NCBI GenBank assembly: GCA_028875335.1 | Contig: JAPPEF010000263.1 | Span: forward strand, 1-5,342 | Length of the DNA: 5,342 bases | Source of the DNA: Gemmatimonadota bacterium | Lineage (GTDB): Bacteria; Latescibacterota; UBA2968; UBA8231 | Direction of reading: 5' to 3' | Shown here: positions 1 to 5,342 of the stretch, piece after piece | How positions within the stretch are numbered: position 1 is the stretch's first letter | How the letters are laid out: the number at the start of each line of letters is the position of its first letter | Notes under the pieces: generated by a model | Told to the model about the DNA's origin: nothing | What the model saw: only the letters and a program-made list of their open reading frames with translations | Databases searched by the model: none | Program-made: the position numbers and the translations under genes

Positions 1-380
1 TAGCCAAGCTGTTCTACTTCCAACTCCCAAGTGCTGTCGAGGACGGTTGCGGCTAGGTCGATGTAGTCCGGGATGCCATTGGCATCGTCGTCGGTAGGAT
101 CAACCGCGTCGCTACCTTCGGTGTCGTAGTGGACGCGGAAATGGCCAGAGGGCGTTAGCAAGCTATGCTGAGTGCTACGGCGCTGTACGAGTTTTAGACG
201 CTGAGTCTCGGTACTTGGCTCTGAGGCCGCATCCATAGCTTGGAGCAAGTAAGGGGTGCCGCAGCGCAGGGCAGTCGGCGCGCTTTCTGCATGGCCGTCC
301 ACCGTGCCGAGAGACAACAGGACGATGAGCAATTTAGACACGACGGCAATACCTGCCCGCTCCGTGCAAAACCCTTTCAT
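1..380 (-). CDS. Exported putative metalloprotease (MXAN_6640-like), N-terminal part, cut by window edge
   Basis: The frame opens at ATG 380-378 and runs without a stop through 126 codons to the left edge, so the C-terminal part is missing. The start is supported by AAGGAG at 393-388, seven bases upstream. Residues 1-31 look like a signal peptide: basic residues up to K16, hydrophobic LLIVLLSLGTV at 17-27, and a likely cut after GHA (A31). Next come RCGTPYLL (39-46) and HFRVHYDTEG (80-89), then DPTDDDANGIPDYID (94-108), an acidic DxDxNGxPD loop of the calcium-binding type, and finally WELEVEQLG. From family knowledge, this order (Cys-Gly-Thr-Pro, FRxHYDT, NGxPDY) is typical of secreted proteins annotated as MXAN_6640-family putative metalloproteases. 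Their catalytic zinc motif would lie beyond the window, so protease activity is inferred, not seen. The gene starts 29 nt after the upstream gene's stop, with no obvious promoter between, so co-transcription is likely. Confidence 0.8.
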   Translation of the reverse strand, partial: MKGFCTERAGIAVVSKLLIVLLSLGTVDGHAESAPTALRCGTPYLLQAMDAASEPSTETQRLKLVQRRSTQHSLLTPSGHFRVHYDTEGSDAVDPTDDDANGIPDYIDLAATVLDSTWELEVEQLG

Positions 381-409
381 CGCCCTACTCCTTTTCTTGC
401 GTTGGGCCA

Positions 410-1324
410 CTATTCGCCCCCCAGCATTTCGACCCAGCTTTCGGGGTCGTCGCCATCAATTCCGACGATCAATTCCAGTGTTTGTTCCATCCACAAAGTA
501 TCCCCCGGCATCAGTTCGCTCAGCGGCCCAACGTTTTCGATTTCACCGAAGCGCGGCTTACCGTCGAACACTTCAGACGTGGAATTGAACATCGTCACCG
601 TGCCGCCGTCTTCGGGGTATTCGGCTTCGGCGATGTGGGCGACGGTGGATTTGAGCGCGGTTTCGTTCCAGACGAAGGCGATCCAGCCCGCGTCGCCGTT
701 GGTGCCGACCTTGTGCCAGCCGTTTTGCGGCTCGATCCGATAGTCGAGCGCGAGAGCGCGGGGACCTAGGTGGATGCCGACTTCGTTGGGGTCGGTGCTC
801 GGCCAGAACAACAAGCTGCGGCGGCCTGTGCTACGCCAAGGGGTGACGCCGACGCCCGCATCGGGGCGGATGACGTTGAGGGCCCAGCAGGCGATGCGGC
901 GCGGTTTGTCGCGCATGTTTTTAAAGCCGTGACGGATGTGGAGGATTGGTCGTTCGGCATCGAGCGCAATCTCCATAGTCAAGCGCAAACCCGAGCTGTC
1001 GTCTGGGGCGGCGGTGAGGTGCACGGAGCGCGCGCCGGTCATCTCTGCGGTGGCTGGTTGCAGGGCTGGCAGCCCGGATTCGGGAATCTGGGTCGGCTCA
1101 AAAAACCACGAGCGCACGCCGATGTATTCGTATTCGCGGGAGACGTGGAGGGGGTTTTCGCCGCCTTTGAGGCGGAAGGCGAGAACCCGCGGATAGGGCT
1201 CTCCGATGACAAAAGCCTCGGCGCGGTCGTTTTCGAGCCAGAAGCCAGTAAAGCCTTCGTACTGGTTGGTTTGGGCGGCTATGGGCAGGGCGGTCAAGAG
1301 TAGAACACAGCAGGCGATGAGCAT
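410..1324 (-). CDS. Exported DUF4380-like / galactose-mutarotase-like beta-sandwich protein
   Basis: This 304-residue protein starts at ATG 1324-1322, preceded by GAGGA five bases upstream. An in-frame TAG lies three codons before the ATG, so the start cannot move upstream. Residues 1-17 (MLIACCVLLLTALPIAA) form a hydrophobic export signal with a probable cut before Q18. It is unusual in having no basic residue before the hydrophobic core. The mature part is rich in beta-strand patterns. GFWLENDRAEAFV (27-39) is a typical first strand. LTMEIALDAERPILHIRHGF (115-134) with NMRDKPRRIACWALNVI (136-152) resembles the central part of mutarotase-like sandwich proteins. GTVTMFNS (241-248) with FGEIENVGPLSELMPGDTLW (259-278) resembles the end of DUF4380 proteins. 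Such folds bind or isomerise sugars, but I see no clear catalytic pair, so the ligand is unknown. It is the first gene of a probable two-gene minus-strand unit and is divergent from the amidohydrolase gene. Confidence 0.8.
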   Translation of the reverse strand: MLIACCVLLLTALPIAAQTNQYEGFTGFWLENDRAEAFVIGEPYPRVLAFRLKGGENPLHVSREYEYIGVRSWFFEPTQIPESGLPALQPATAEMTGARSVHLTAAPDDSSGLRLTMEIALDAERPILHIRHGFKNMRDKPRRIACWALNVIRPDAGVGVTPWRSTGRRSLLFWPSTDPNEVGIHLGPRALALDYRIEPQNGWHKVGTNGDAGWIAFVWNETALKSTVAHIAEAEYPEDGGTVTMFNSTSEVFDGKPRFGEIENVGPLSELMPGDTLWMEQTLELIVGIDGDDPESWVEMLGGE

Positions 1325-1352
1325 GGGATTCCTCTACTTTAAGGGTAGGAGA

Positions 1353-1373
1353 CAGCCAAGGAGTTGTCGGCTG
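1353..1373. repeat. Short inverted repeat in the divergent control region
   Basis: CAGCC (1353-1357) and GGCTG (1369-1373) are inverted around an 11-base centre. The repeat lies in the predicted leader of the minus-strand unit and just upstream of the plus-strand promoter. It could be a regulator binding site or a weak leader hairpin. Five-base arms are short enough to occur by chance. Confidence 0.25.
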
Positions 1374-1381
1374 CCCATTAA

Positions 1382-1410
1382 TTGTGCATGATAGGGCCTC
1401 CGAATATACT
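1382..1410 (+). promoter_or_regulatory. Sigma-70-like promoter for the creatininase-family gene
   Basis: TTGTGC (1382-1387, only the TTG conserved) and TATACT (1405-1410, five of six) are separated by 17 bases. Initiation would fall near 1417, leaving about 21 nt before the ATG at 1438, just enough for the ribosome binding site. The weak -35 box suggests a modest or activator-dependent promoter. A second candidate, TTGTCG (1365-1370) with CATGAT (1388-1393), also has a 17-base spacer but a poorer -10 box. Confidence 0.5.
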
Positions 1411-1416
1411 CGTCAA
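1388..1416 (-). promoter_or_regulatory. Sigma-70-like promoter for the minus-strand pair (mutarotase-like and protease-like genes)
   Basis: Read on the minus strand, TTGACG (1416-1411, five of six to TTGACA) and TATCAT (1393-1388, five of six to TATAAT) are separated by exactly 17 bases. Transcription would begin near 1381 and give a leader of about 57 nt before the ATG at 1324. This is the best promoter match I found in the window. It overlaps the plus-strand promoter. The assignment is by eye and not scored against a model. Confidence 0.6.
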
Positions 1417-1421
1417 CGCAA

Positions 1422-1430
1422 CAAAGGAGA
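1422..1430 (+). promoter_or_regulatory. Ribosome binding site that sets the start of the creatininase-family gene
   Basis: AAAGGAGAG lies seven to eight bases before ATG 1438. The same frame is open further upstream to a GTG at 1384. That GTG sits inside the predicted -35 box and has no Shine-Dalgarno sequence, so 1438 is preferred. Confidence 0.85.
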
Positions 1431-1437
1431 GAAGCTA

Positions 1438-2169
1438 ATGATCGTCGAAGAAGTACGGCTGTGGAAATTGACTCGTCGCCACGTGCGCGAGCGGCTGGAA
1501 CAGGGCCTGATCAAGGGGGCAATTCTGCCCACTGGTAGCACCGAGCAGCACAACGAACACTTGGCGATGGAGCACGATACTGCCAGCGCGGCGCATGTGG
1601 CGCACCAAGCGGCCTTGGAGCTCTATCCGCAAGTGGTGGTGGCCACGCCTCTATCCATAGGCATATCCGAGCACTGGATGGAGTTCCCCGGCACCTTGAG
1701 CCTGCGGCCAGAGACCTTCTTTGCCGTGGCCTACGACGTGTGCGAATCGCTCAAGCGGCACGGGATTGAGCACGTCCTAATATGCAATGGCCACGCCGGC
1801 AACGGTCCCTTGGGCGGCCAAGTCGAGGAGTTCAGCAAGCGGCTGGACATGGATGTGCAGTTTTATTCGTATTGGGCGGCGTATTCAGAGGAGTTGGTCG
1901 CCGAAGTGCTGGAGTCGGGGGACTGCCCAGCGCACGCGGCCGAGTTTGAGACCTCGTTTGCCATGGCGGCATTTCCCGAGAACGTGCATTGGAAGGGGGT
2001 CGATTACGAAGGAGCCAATCTCCAGATACAGAGCGAAAGCTACGCGCCACGCGACCCGATCTACTTCGAGGCGGGCCGCGACTTGGCCACGCCCAAGAAA
2101 GGCCGGGTGATGGCCGATGTGGCCATTGACTGGGTCGCCGCTAAGATGCAGGAGATGATCGGCGAGTGA
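1438..2169 (+). CDS. Creatininase-family metal-dependent amidohydrolase
   Basis: The product is 243 residues, close to the usual family length, with no signal peptide, so it is probably cytoplasmic. The family fold is clear from GAILPTGSTEQH (27-38), a conserved Asp at 47, PLSIGISEHWMEFPGTLSL (71-89), the NGHAGN loop (117-122) and AEFETS (168-173). From knowledge of Pseudomonas creatininase, the two-metal site uses Glu34, His36, Asp45, His120 and Glu122. Here E36, H38, D47 and H119 keep nearly the same spacing. The position equivalent to Glu122 is glycine (121), so the last carboxylate probably comes from E169 or E171, as I infer for members with NGHxGN loops. The usual GPHLPL stretch is replaced by NEHLAM. 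Family members open cyclic amides such as creatinine or cut formamides in cofactor pathways. Genuine creatininase activity should not be assumed, and the substrate is unknown. It is a single-gene unit ending at the terminator near 2200. Confidence 0.92.
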   Translation: MIVEEVRLWKLTRRHVRERLEQGLIKGAILPTGSTEQHNEHLAMEHDTASAAHVAHQAALELYPQVVVATPLSIGISEHWMEFPGTLSLRPETFFAVAYDVCESLKRHGIEHVLICNGHAGNGPLGGQVEEFSKRLDMDVQFYSYWAAYSEELVAEVLESGDCPAHAAEFETSFAMAAFPENVHWKGVDYEGANLQIQSESYAPRDPIYFEAGRDLATPKKGRVMADVAIDWVAAKMQEMIGE

Positions 2170-2190
2170 GCGCGCCGCCGACCTAAACGC

Positions 2191-2227
2191 AAAAAAGCCG
2201 GTACCCCGAAGGGCACCGGCTTTTTTT
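2191..2227. terminator. Symmetrical (bidirectional) intrinsic terminator
   Basis: A long hairpin has left arm 2191-2206, loop CGAA (2207-2210) and right arm 2211-2226. The arms pair over 16 positions with a single A-C mismatch. One side begins with a run of six A and the other ends with a run of seven T, so either strand gives a GC-rich stem followed by a U tract. It lies 22 bases after the stop of the plus-strand gene and 23 bases after the stop of the converging minus-strand gene, and so ends both transcripts. Confidence 0.93.
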
Positions 2228-2249
2228 GTGCGGTTGTTGAAAAAGGAGA

Positions 2250-3152
2250 CTAATAAGCGGCCTTGATCTGGCCCCAGCTCACGTCCTCGACCGAGGTCGC
2301 GGACTCCATCTCCGGCAATAGCTGGTCCAGCAACACGTCGTTGGTGGCGGTGCAGCAGCTTTCCGGCGACATGGTCCAGAAGCCCTGATAGCTTTCGAGT
2401 GCGCACTCGGTGCACGGCTCGTCGAAGTCACCCACGGTCACGGACGTGTGGATGATCTCGTCTTCCGCGAGGTCGAAGATCACGGCTTGCTCTGGGGTGG
2501 CCGACTCGTCGTTGGGCATCGAGATGATCGGCGTGATAGCCAGTTCGTAGTAATAGGTGCTCTCGCCAAACTGCTCGCCGTCGTAGCCCCAGCCGAAAGT
2601 GATAAAGTCGCTGCCATCCACGAACCACTCCAGCGCCCGCACCGGGCGGTAGAACTGATAGGCACCTTCCACCGGCGGCACGGCCCATTTGTAGCTAAAG
2701 TTGTTGGCCGGCTCGCCGTCGAGGTTGTGCTCCTCGGTCGGCGTGTGGTCGGGGTTGACCTCTACTTCCCAGGCGTCGTCCTGCCAGAAGGCCGAGGGGT
2801 TTTCGCGGTCCAGGTTGTGGACATTGTCGAAGACCTCGGTCATGTAGTAGAGCTTATTCGCGTTGTCGTTCCAGCCGATGAGGTGGCGGATGTTAATGTC
2901 GCTAACATCGATCTCGCCACGGCCCACGGGCTGGATGTCGGCCACCGGCGAATAGAGACGGTCGTTGCGGATCGTGTACGGATCAATCGGCACGACGTCC
3001 CAGTCCGACAAGTCACCGTCCATGGTGGGGACGAGATTGTCGGGGAACTGCACGGCGAAATAGAGCTCGCCGGGAGGCGCATGGCCAAAGGACGTACCGC
3101 ACAAACCCATGACCAAAGCTGCCGCTAAAACGAATTTGGTCCGCTCTTTCAT
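2250..3152 (-). CDS. Exported CBM9-like (DOMON-type) sugar- or ligand-binding protein
   Basis: The product has 300 residues and begins at ATG 3152 behind a strong Shine-Dalgarno run. A signal peptide is clear: K2, R4 and K6, then FVLAAALVMGLCG, with a likely cut after SFG (23) or GHA (25). C18 does not fit a lipobox. The mature protein shows the pattern of carbohydrate-binding module family 9 and related beta-sandwiches: MDGDLSDWD (44-52), IGWND with KLYYMTEVFDN (92-110), WQDDAWEVEVNPD (123-135), and late strands such as TYYYELAITPI (199-209). Near the C-terminus are four cysteines (247, 250, 266, 267), which could form disulfides after export. The protein ends with SWGQIKAAY and has no FlgD-like tail. 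No catalytic residues are apparent, and a binding role is inferred from fold. It lies 116 bases downstream of the large secreted-protein gene on the same strand, but a hairpin between them suggests it may be transcribed separately. Confidence 0.85.
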   Translation of the reverse strand: MKERTKFVLAAALVMGLCGTSFGHAPPGELYFAVQFPDNLVPTMDGDLSDWDVVPIDPYTIRNDRLYSPVADIQPVGRGEIDVSDINIRHLIGWNDNANKLYYMTEVFDNVHNLDRENPSAFWQDDAWEVEVNPDHTPTEEHNLDGEPANNFSYKWAVPPVEGAYQFYRPVRALEWFVDGSDFITFGWGYDGEQFGESTYYYELAITPIISMPNDESATPEQAVIFDLAEDEIIHTSVTVGDFDEPCTECALESYQGFWTMSPESCCTATNDVLLDQLLPEMESATSVEDVSWGQIKAAY

Positions 3153-3160
3153 AGCGAAAA

Positions 3161-3173
3161 CCCTCCCTCCTTA
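3161..3173 (-). promoter_or_regulatory. Extended double Shine-Dalgarno run before the CBM9-like gene
   Basis: On the minus strand this reads TAAGGAGGGAGGG. AAGGAGG is 13 bases from the ATG, which is long. The overlapping GGAGGG is 8 bases away and is at the usual distance. It confirms 3152 as the start and suggests strong translation. Confidence 0.75.
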
Positions 3174-3214
3174 GGAGAAGTGAAAAATGCTGGTAAAACT
3201 TGTACAAAGAATAC

Positions 3215-3233
3215 AGCGCGCTCGGCACGCGCT
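3215..3233 (-). other. GC-rich hairpin between the large secreted-protein gene and the CBM9-like gene
   Basis: AGCGCG (3215-3220) and CGCGCT (3228-3233) form a perfect six-pair stem around a seven-base loop, 35 bases after the stop of the upstream gene. On the minus strand it is followed by GTATTCTTTG, which is not a proper T run, so it would be a weak terminator or a processing or attenuation structure. A perfect eight-base palindrome, TTGTACAA (3200-3207), lies just beyond it. I found no convincing promoter in this 116-base gap. TTGAGT with TTAAGC at 17 bases is possible but poor. Confidence 0.35.
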
Positions 3234-3268
3234 TAATGCCCAATGAATAATCAACTCAACGCCGTTTG

Positions 3269-5342
3269 TCAATAAGCGACTGAGAGGATGCCGGCGCGTT
3301 CTTCCTTCTTTTCTAGCTGCAGCTGCCAGATATAGGTGCCCGGGGGCACGAGCTGCTGAGCGGCGTCGCGGCCGTCCCAGCGATGGGCGAATTCGCCGCT
3401 GCGCGCGGTGATGGGCGGCAGCTCGACTACGAGTTGGCCGGCGAGATTGTAGATCGCCAGTCGCACCGGGCGGCTAGCCGTGACTTCGCGCAGCTTATAG
3501 GCGATTTCGACAGTCTCGTTCACTCCGTCTCCATTCGGCGTAAGCGGGTTGGAAGTCACGGCGATATCGACGAGGAGCCGGCCGCCGACGGGCGTGTTGA
3601 CGGCGAGGGCGTCGCCCGAAAAGCGAAAGGTGGCGTTGCCCGGGCGAACTTGCTGCTTGATCTGGTCGGGATCGTTGCTGTCGAAGACCCAGCCCGAAAA
3701 TTCAGTGCCAAAGCGCAGGACCGGCACCACAAAGCTCACTTCGAGCTGTTTGAAGCTGTCGTCTTCGCCTTGCAAGCGGGGGAAGGACACCACGAAGTGG
3801 TCGTCCTGTATATCTGGAACAAAGGCGTTCAAGTCGAGTTCGGTACCGTCGCGTTTGACCGCAGAGATGGCTTGGACTTGGGCATGGGTGCGGATTTCCA
3901 GCCGGTCGAAGCCGGTGTCGTCAGCGGTAAATTCCGGCCGGATGACGTAGGTAAATTCCGTGGGCGCGAAGGAATCGACGGCAATGGGCCACACTTCGCC
4001 GAGGATTTCTCGGGCAGCCGGCGCATCGCCGAATTGGATCGTGAGTGAGCGGATGCGCGGCGCAGTGGTAAAGGTAGAAAACAGGCGAAAGGCGAGTTGG
4101 ATGTAGCGGCTCGGCCCGGGCGACAAAAGCGGCGTGCCGTCGCGCCACGCTTCAGCCGGCTCGTCGCTGTCGCGCAAACCCGCGGCAAAGTCGTAGGGCG
4201 GTGACCAGAAGCTCCAGTTGTCGGTGTCGTACACGGTGGGCAGGCGACCGGACGGGTCGAGCTTTTCGTATTCTTTTAAGGTGATCGGACGGATGTCGCC
4301 GTTGATGTTTTCGTCGAAGTAGAGGCTGGGGTCGGGCGAGTTGCCGGTGCGGGTGCGAACCTCGATGCGGGTGCCCTCGGGTACGTCGGCGTCCCAGCGA
4401 ATTTTGCCCCAGTTGATTGGCTGGCCAAAGTCGAGGATCTGCGTGACGAGGATGGTCTCCTCGACAAAGCCCTCGCCGTACACCTCGAATTCGGCGACCT
4501 CCCAGTCGCGCAGGGGAAAGGCTTGGGCGGTGATGTAGCGGATCGACTCGGTGGGGAAGCGCAGTTCCACTACGGCATCGAGATTTTCGCGGTTGGATTC
4601 GATTACAGTAAGCGCGGGGTCTTGGTTGCGGACCCAGCGCAGGCCCTTAGTGACGCGGCTGACTCGGTCGCAGGGGCTGTTGGCAAAGCGCACGTTGTTG
4701 TCGCCTTTGCGCAGCTCGTACCAAGCGAGAAAATTGGCGGCGAAGCTGTCTTCGCCAAATGCCTCTAGGGGCGGCTTAGGCTCAGTGAGCTCCTCGATGA
4801 GCAAGATGTCGTCTTCCTGTCCGAGGCGGGGAAGAAAGCGGATGCGGTTGACTGGCACAGCTGTGCTAAAGTCGATGACCACGGAGTTTTTCCAGCCTTC
4901 GCCGGTGACCCCGGCGACGATCGTGCCACCGCTGAAGATGCCTTGGCCTGGGGTGAAGCGGCGAAAGTGGGCTGTGGTGAAATCGCCGTCGAATTGCTTT
5001 TTCACGGCGCGGATCTGGTCGTCGCGGGCCGAGCAGCCGTCGGTCGTCTGGATTTGGCCTCCAGTGTACGGCAGTAGAGTGTTGATGTCCGCGGCATTGG
5101 GGTCAATCAGGGTTAGGTTGACCGCTGGGTCGATGAAGCGCGGCCCGATGGCGTTGTCGGCAAAGCCGATGAGGGTATCCGCAGCCGCGCCGTGGGGCGT
5201 GACGCCCACGGGTTCGGTGCCCACGAGCTGGCCCTCGGCATCAAAGAGCCAGTACTCACCAGCCCCTTCTTCGGACAGCAGGCTGGGCCAAGGGTTGCCC
5301 TCGTCTCCCCCGACGCGAAACTCCCCGCGGCTGTGCGCCGGC
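3269..5342 (-). CDS. Large secreted protein with discoidin-like regions and a FlgD-like C-terminal domain; N-terminus outside window
   Basis: The frame is open from the right edge to TGA at 3271-3269, giving 690 visible residues (numbered here from the edge). A GTG at 5224 is in frame, but the frame continues above it with plausible protein (EYWLFDAEGQ), so the true start lies beyond the window. Residues 152-172 (SVVIDFSTAVPVNRIRFLPR) and about 260-290 (ending WEVAEFEVYGEG) resemble F5/8-type (discoidin) sandwich strands. ILDFGQPINWGKIRWDADV and the following RTRTGNSPDP (about 302-339) begin a second similar region that ends with IRSLTIQFG near 438. The C-terminal part, about 596-690, starts with SNPLTPNGDGVNETVEIAY and contains VRLAIYNLAGQLV, WDGRD and PPGTYIWQLQL. 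This matches the FlgD-like/CHU_C-like immunoglobulin domain found at the end of many secreted FCB-group proteins, often as a sorting or surface-attachment module. A surface or extracellular role is inferred. No enzyme motif is visible. Confidence 0.85.
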   Translation of the reverse strand, partial: PAHSRGEFRVGGDEGNPWPSLLSEEGAGEYWLFDAEGQLVGTEPVGVTPHGAAADTLIGFADNAIGPRFIDPAVNLTLIDPNAADINTLLPYTGGQIQTTDGCSARDDQIRAVKKQFDGDFTTAHFRRFTPGQGIFSGGTIVAGVTGEGWKNSVVIDFSTAVPVNRIRFLPRLGQEDDILLIEELTEPKPPLEAFGEDSFAANFLAWYELRKGDNNVRFANSPCDRVSRVTKGLRWVRNQDPALTVIESNRENLDAVVELRFPTESIRYITAQAFPLRDWEVAEFEVYGEGFVEETILVTQILDFGQPINWGKIRWDADVPEGTRIEVRTRTGNSPDPSLYFDENINGDIRPITLKEYEKLDPSGRLPTVYDTDNWSFWSPPYDFAAGLRDSDEPAEAWRDGTPLLSPGPSRYIQLAFRLFSTFTTAPRIRSLTIQFGDAPAAREILGEVWPIAVDSFAPTEFTYVIRPEFTADDTGFDRLEIRTHAQVQAISAVKRDGTELDLNAFVPDIQDDHFVVSFPRLQGEDDSFKQLEVSFVVPVLRFGTEFSGWVFDSNDPDQIKQQVRPGNATFRFSGDALAVNTPVGGRLLVDIAVTSNPLTPNGDGVNETVEIAYKLREVTASRPVRLAIYNLAGQLVVELPPITARSGEFAHRWDGRDAAQQLVPPGTYIWQLQLEKKEERAGILSVAY

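Noticed and set aside
240..743. Plus-strand open frame spanning the junction of the two leftmost minus-strand genes
   Set aside because: It crosses the gene junction, including both ribosome binding and stop signals on the other strand, and its translation is Ser/Pro-rich with no family resemblance.
770..1303. Plus-strand open frame of 177 codons opposite the mutarotase-like gene
   Set aside because: It is an antisense shadow of low-complexity Ala/Gly/Val-rich sequence. The minus-strand frame has the signal peptide, promoter and ribosome binding site.
1384..1437. Longer version of the creatininase-family protein starting at GTG 1384
   Set aside because: The extra 18 residues (MHDRASEYTRQRNKGEKL) overlap the promoter boxes, and no Shine-Dalgarno sequence precedes the GTG. 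ATG 1438 has a strong one.
2448..3128. Long plus-strand open frame (226 codons) opposite the CBM9-like gene
   Set aside because: It lies entirely antisense to a gene with a signal peptide, strong ribosome binding site and recognisable fold. Its product has no family features; it is a by-product of GC-rich codon use.
3202..3219. Bacteroidota-type promoter (TAnnTTTG) in the gap before the CBM9-like gene
   Set aside because: The minus strand reads TATTCTTTG, which has three bases rather than two between TA and TTTG, and there is no matching -33 TTTG at the proper distance. The strong Shine-Dalgarno sequences also argue against Bacteroidota.
3383..4048. Plus-strand open frame of 221 codons opposite the large secreted-protein gene
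   Set aside because: It is antisense to a continuous coding frame with recognisable domains and has no recognisable protein motif.
5222..5224. GTG 5224 as the true start of the large secreted protein
   Set aside because: The frame stays open for 39 more codons to the edge with ordinary protein sequence. There is no ribosome binding site or signal peptide at this GTG.
1..5342. Mobile element, CRISPR array, defence system or RNA gene
   Set aside because: Reading both strands, I saw no transposase-like frame, terminal repeats, regularly spaced repeats, or tRNA/rRNA-like segments. The coding content is explained by five ordinary genes.

Overview
The window holds five protein-coding genes, two of them cut by the window edges. 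All but one are on the minus strand. Four of the five encode proteins that look exported. The fifth, on the plus strand, is a cytoplasmic creatininase-family metal-dependent amidohydrolase. I see no rRNA, tRNA, CRISPR array, transposase, integrase or phage gene.

Organism (inference): a GC-rich, Gram-negative-like bacterium from a group such as Latescibacterota or a neighbouring FCB/Poribacteria-like lineage. The reasons are a FlgD-like/CHU_C-like C-terminal domain on a large secreted protein, a CBM9-like exported protein, a 'DxDxNGxPDY' putative metalloprotease, and a creatininase-family protein with the variant motif GSTEQHNEH. Every visible gene start has a clear Shine-Dalgarno sequence, and the best promoters look like sigma-70 sites. 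This argues against typical Bacteroidota.

Layout. Positions 1-380 (minus) are the N-terminal part of an exported putative metalloprotease. Positions 410-1324 (minus) encode an exported DUF4380-like / galactose-mutarotase-like protein. It lies 29 nt upstream of the first gene and is probably co-transcribed with it. Positions 1325-1437 form a divergent control region with two interlocking promoters. Positions 1438-2169 (plus) encode the creatininase-family enzyme. It ends at a symmetrical terminator (2191-2227) that also serves the convergent gene at 2250-3152 (minus), an exported CBM9-like protein. Positions 3269 to the right edge (minus) are the C-terminal 690 residues of a large secreted protein with discoidin-like and FlgD-like domains.

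How they may work together (inference): the exported proteins have folds used in carbohydrate or surface binding. The enzyme, divergent from the mutarotase-like gene, could process an amide or lactam compound, but the substrate cannot be read from the sequence. I found no convincing undescribed system. The most notable points are the interlocked divergent promoters and the unusual active-site motif of the creatininase-family protein.
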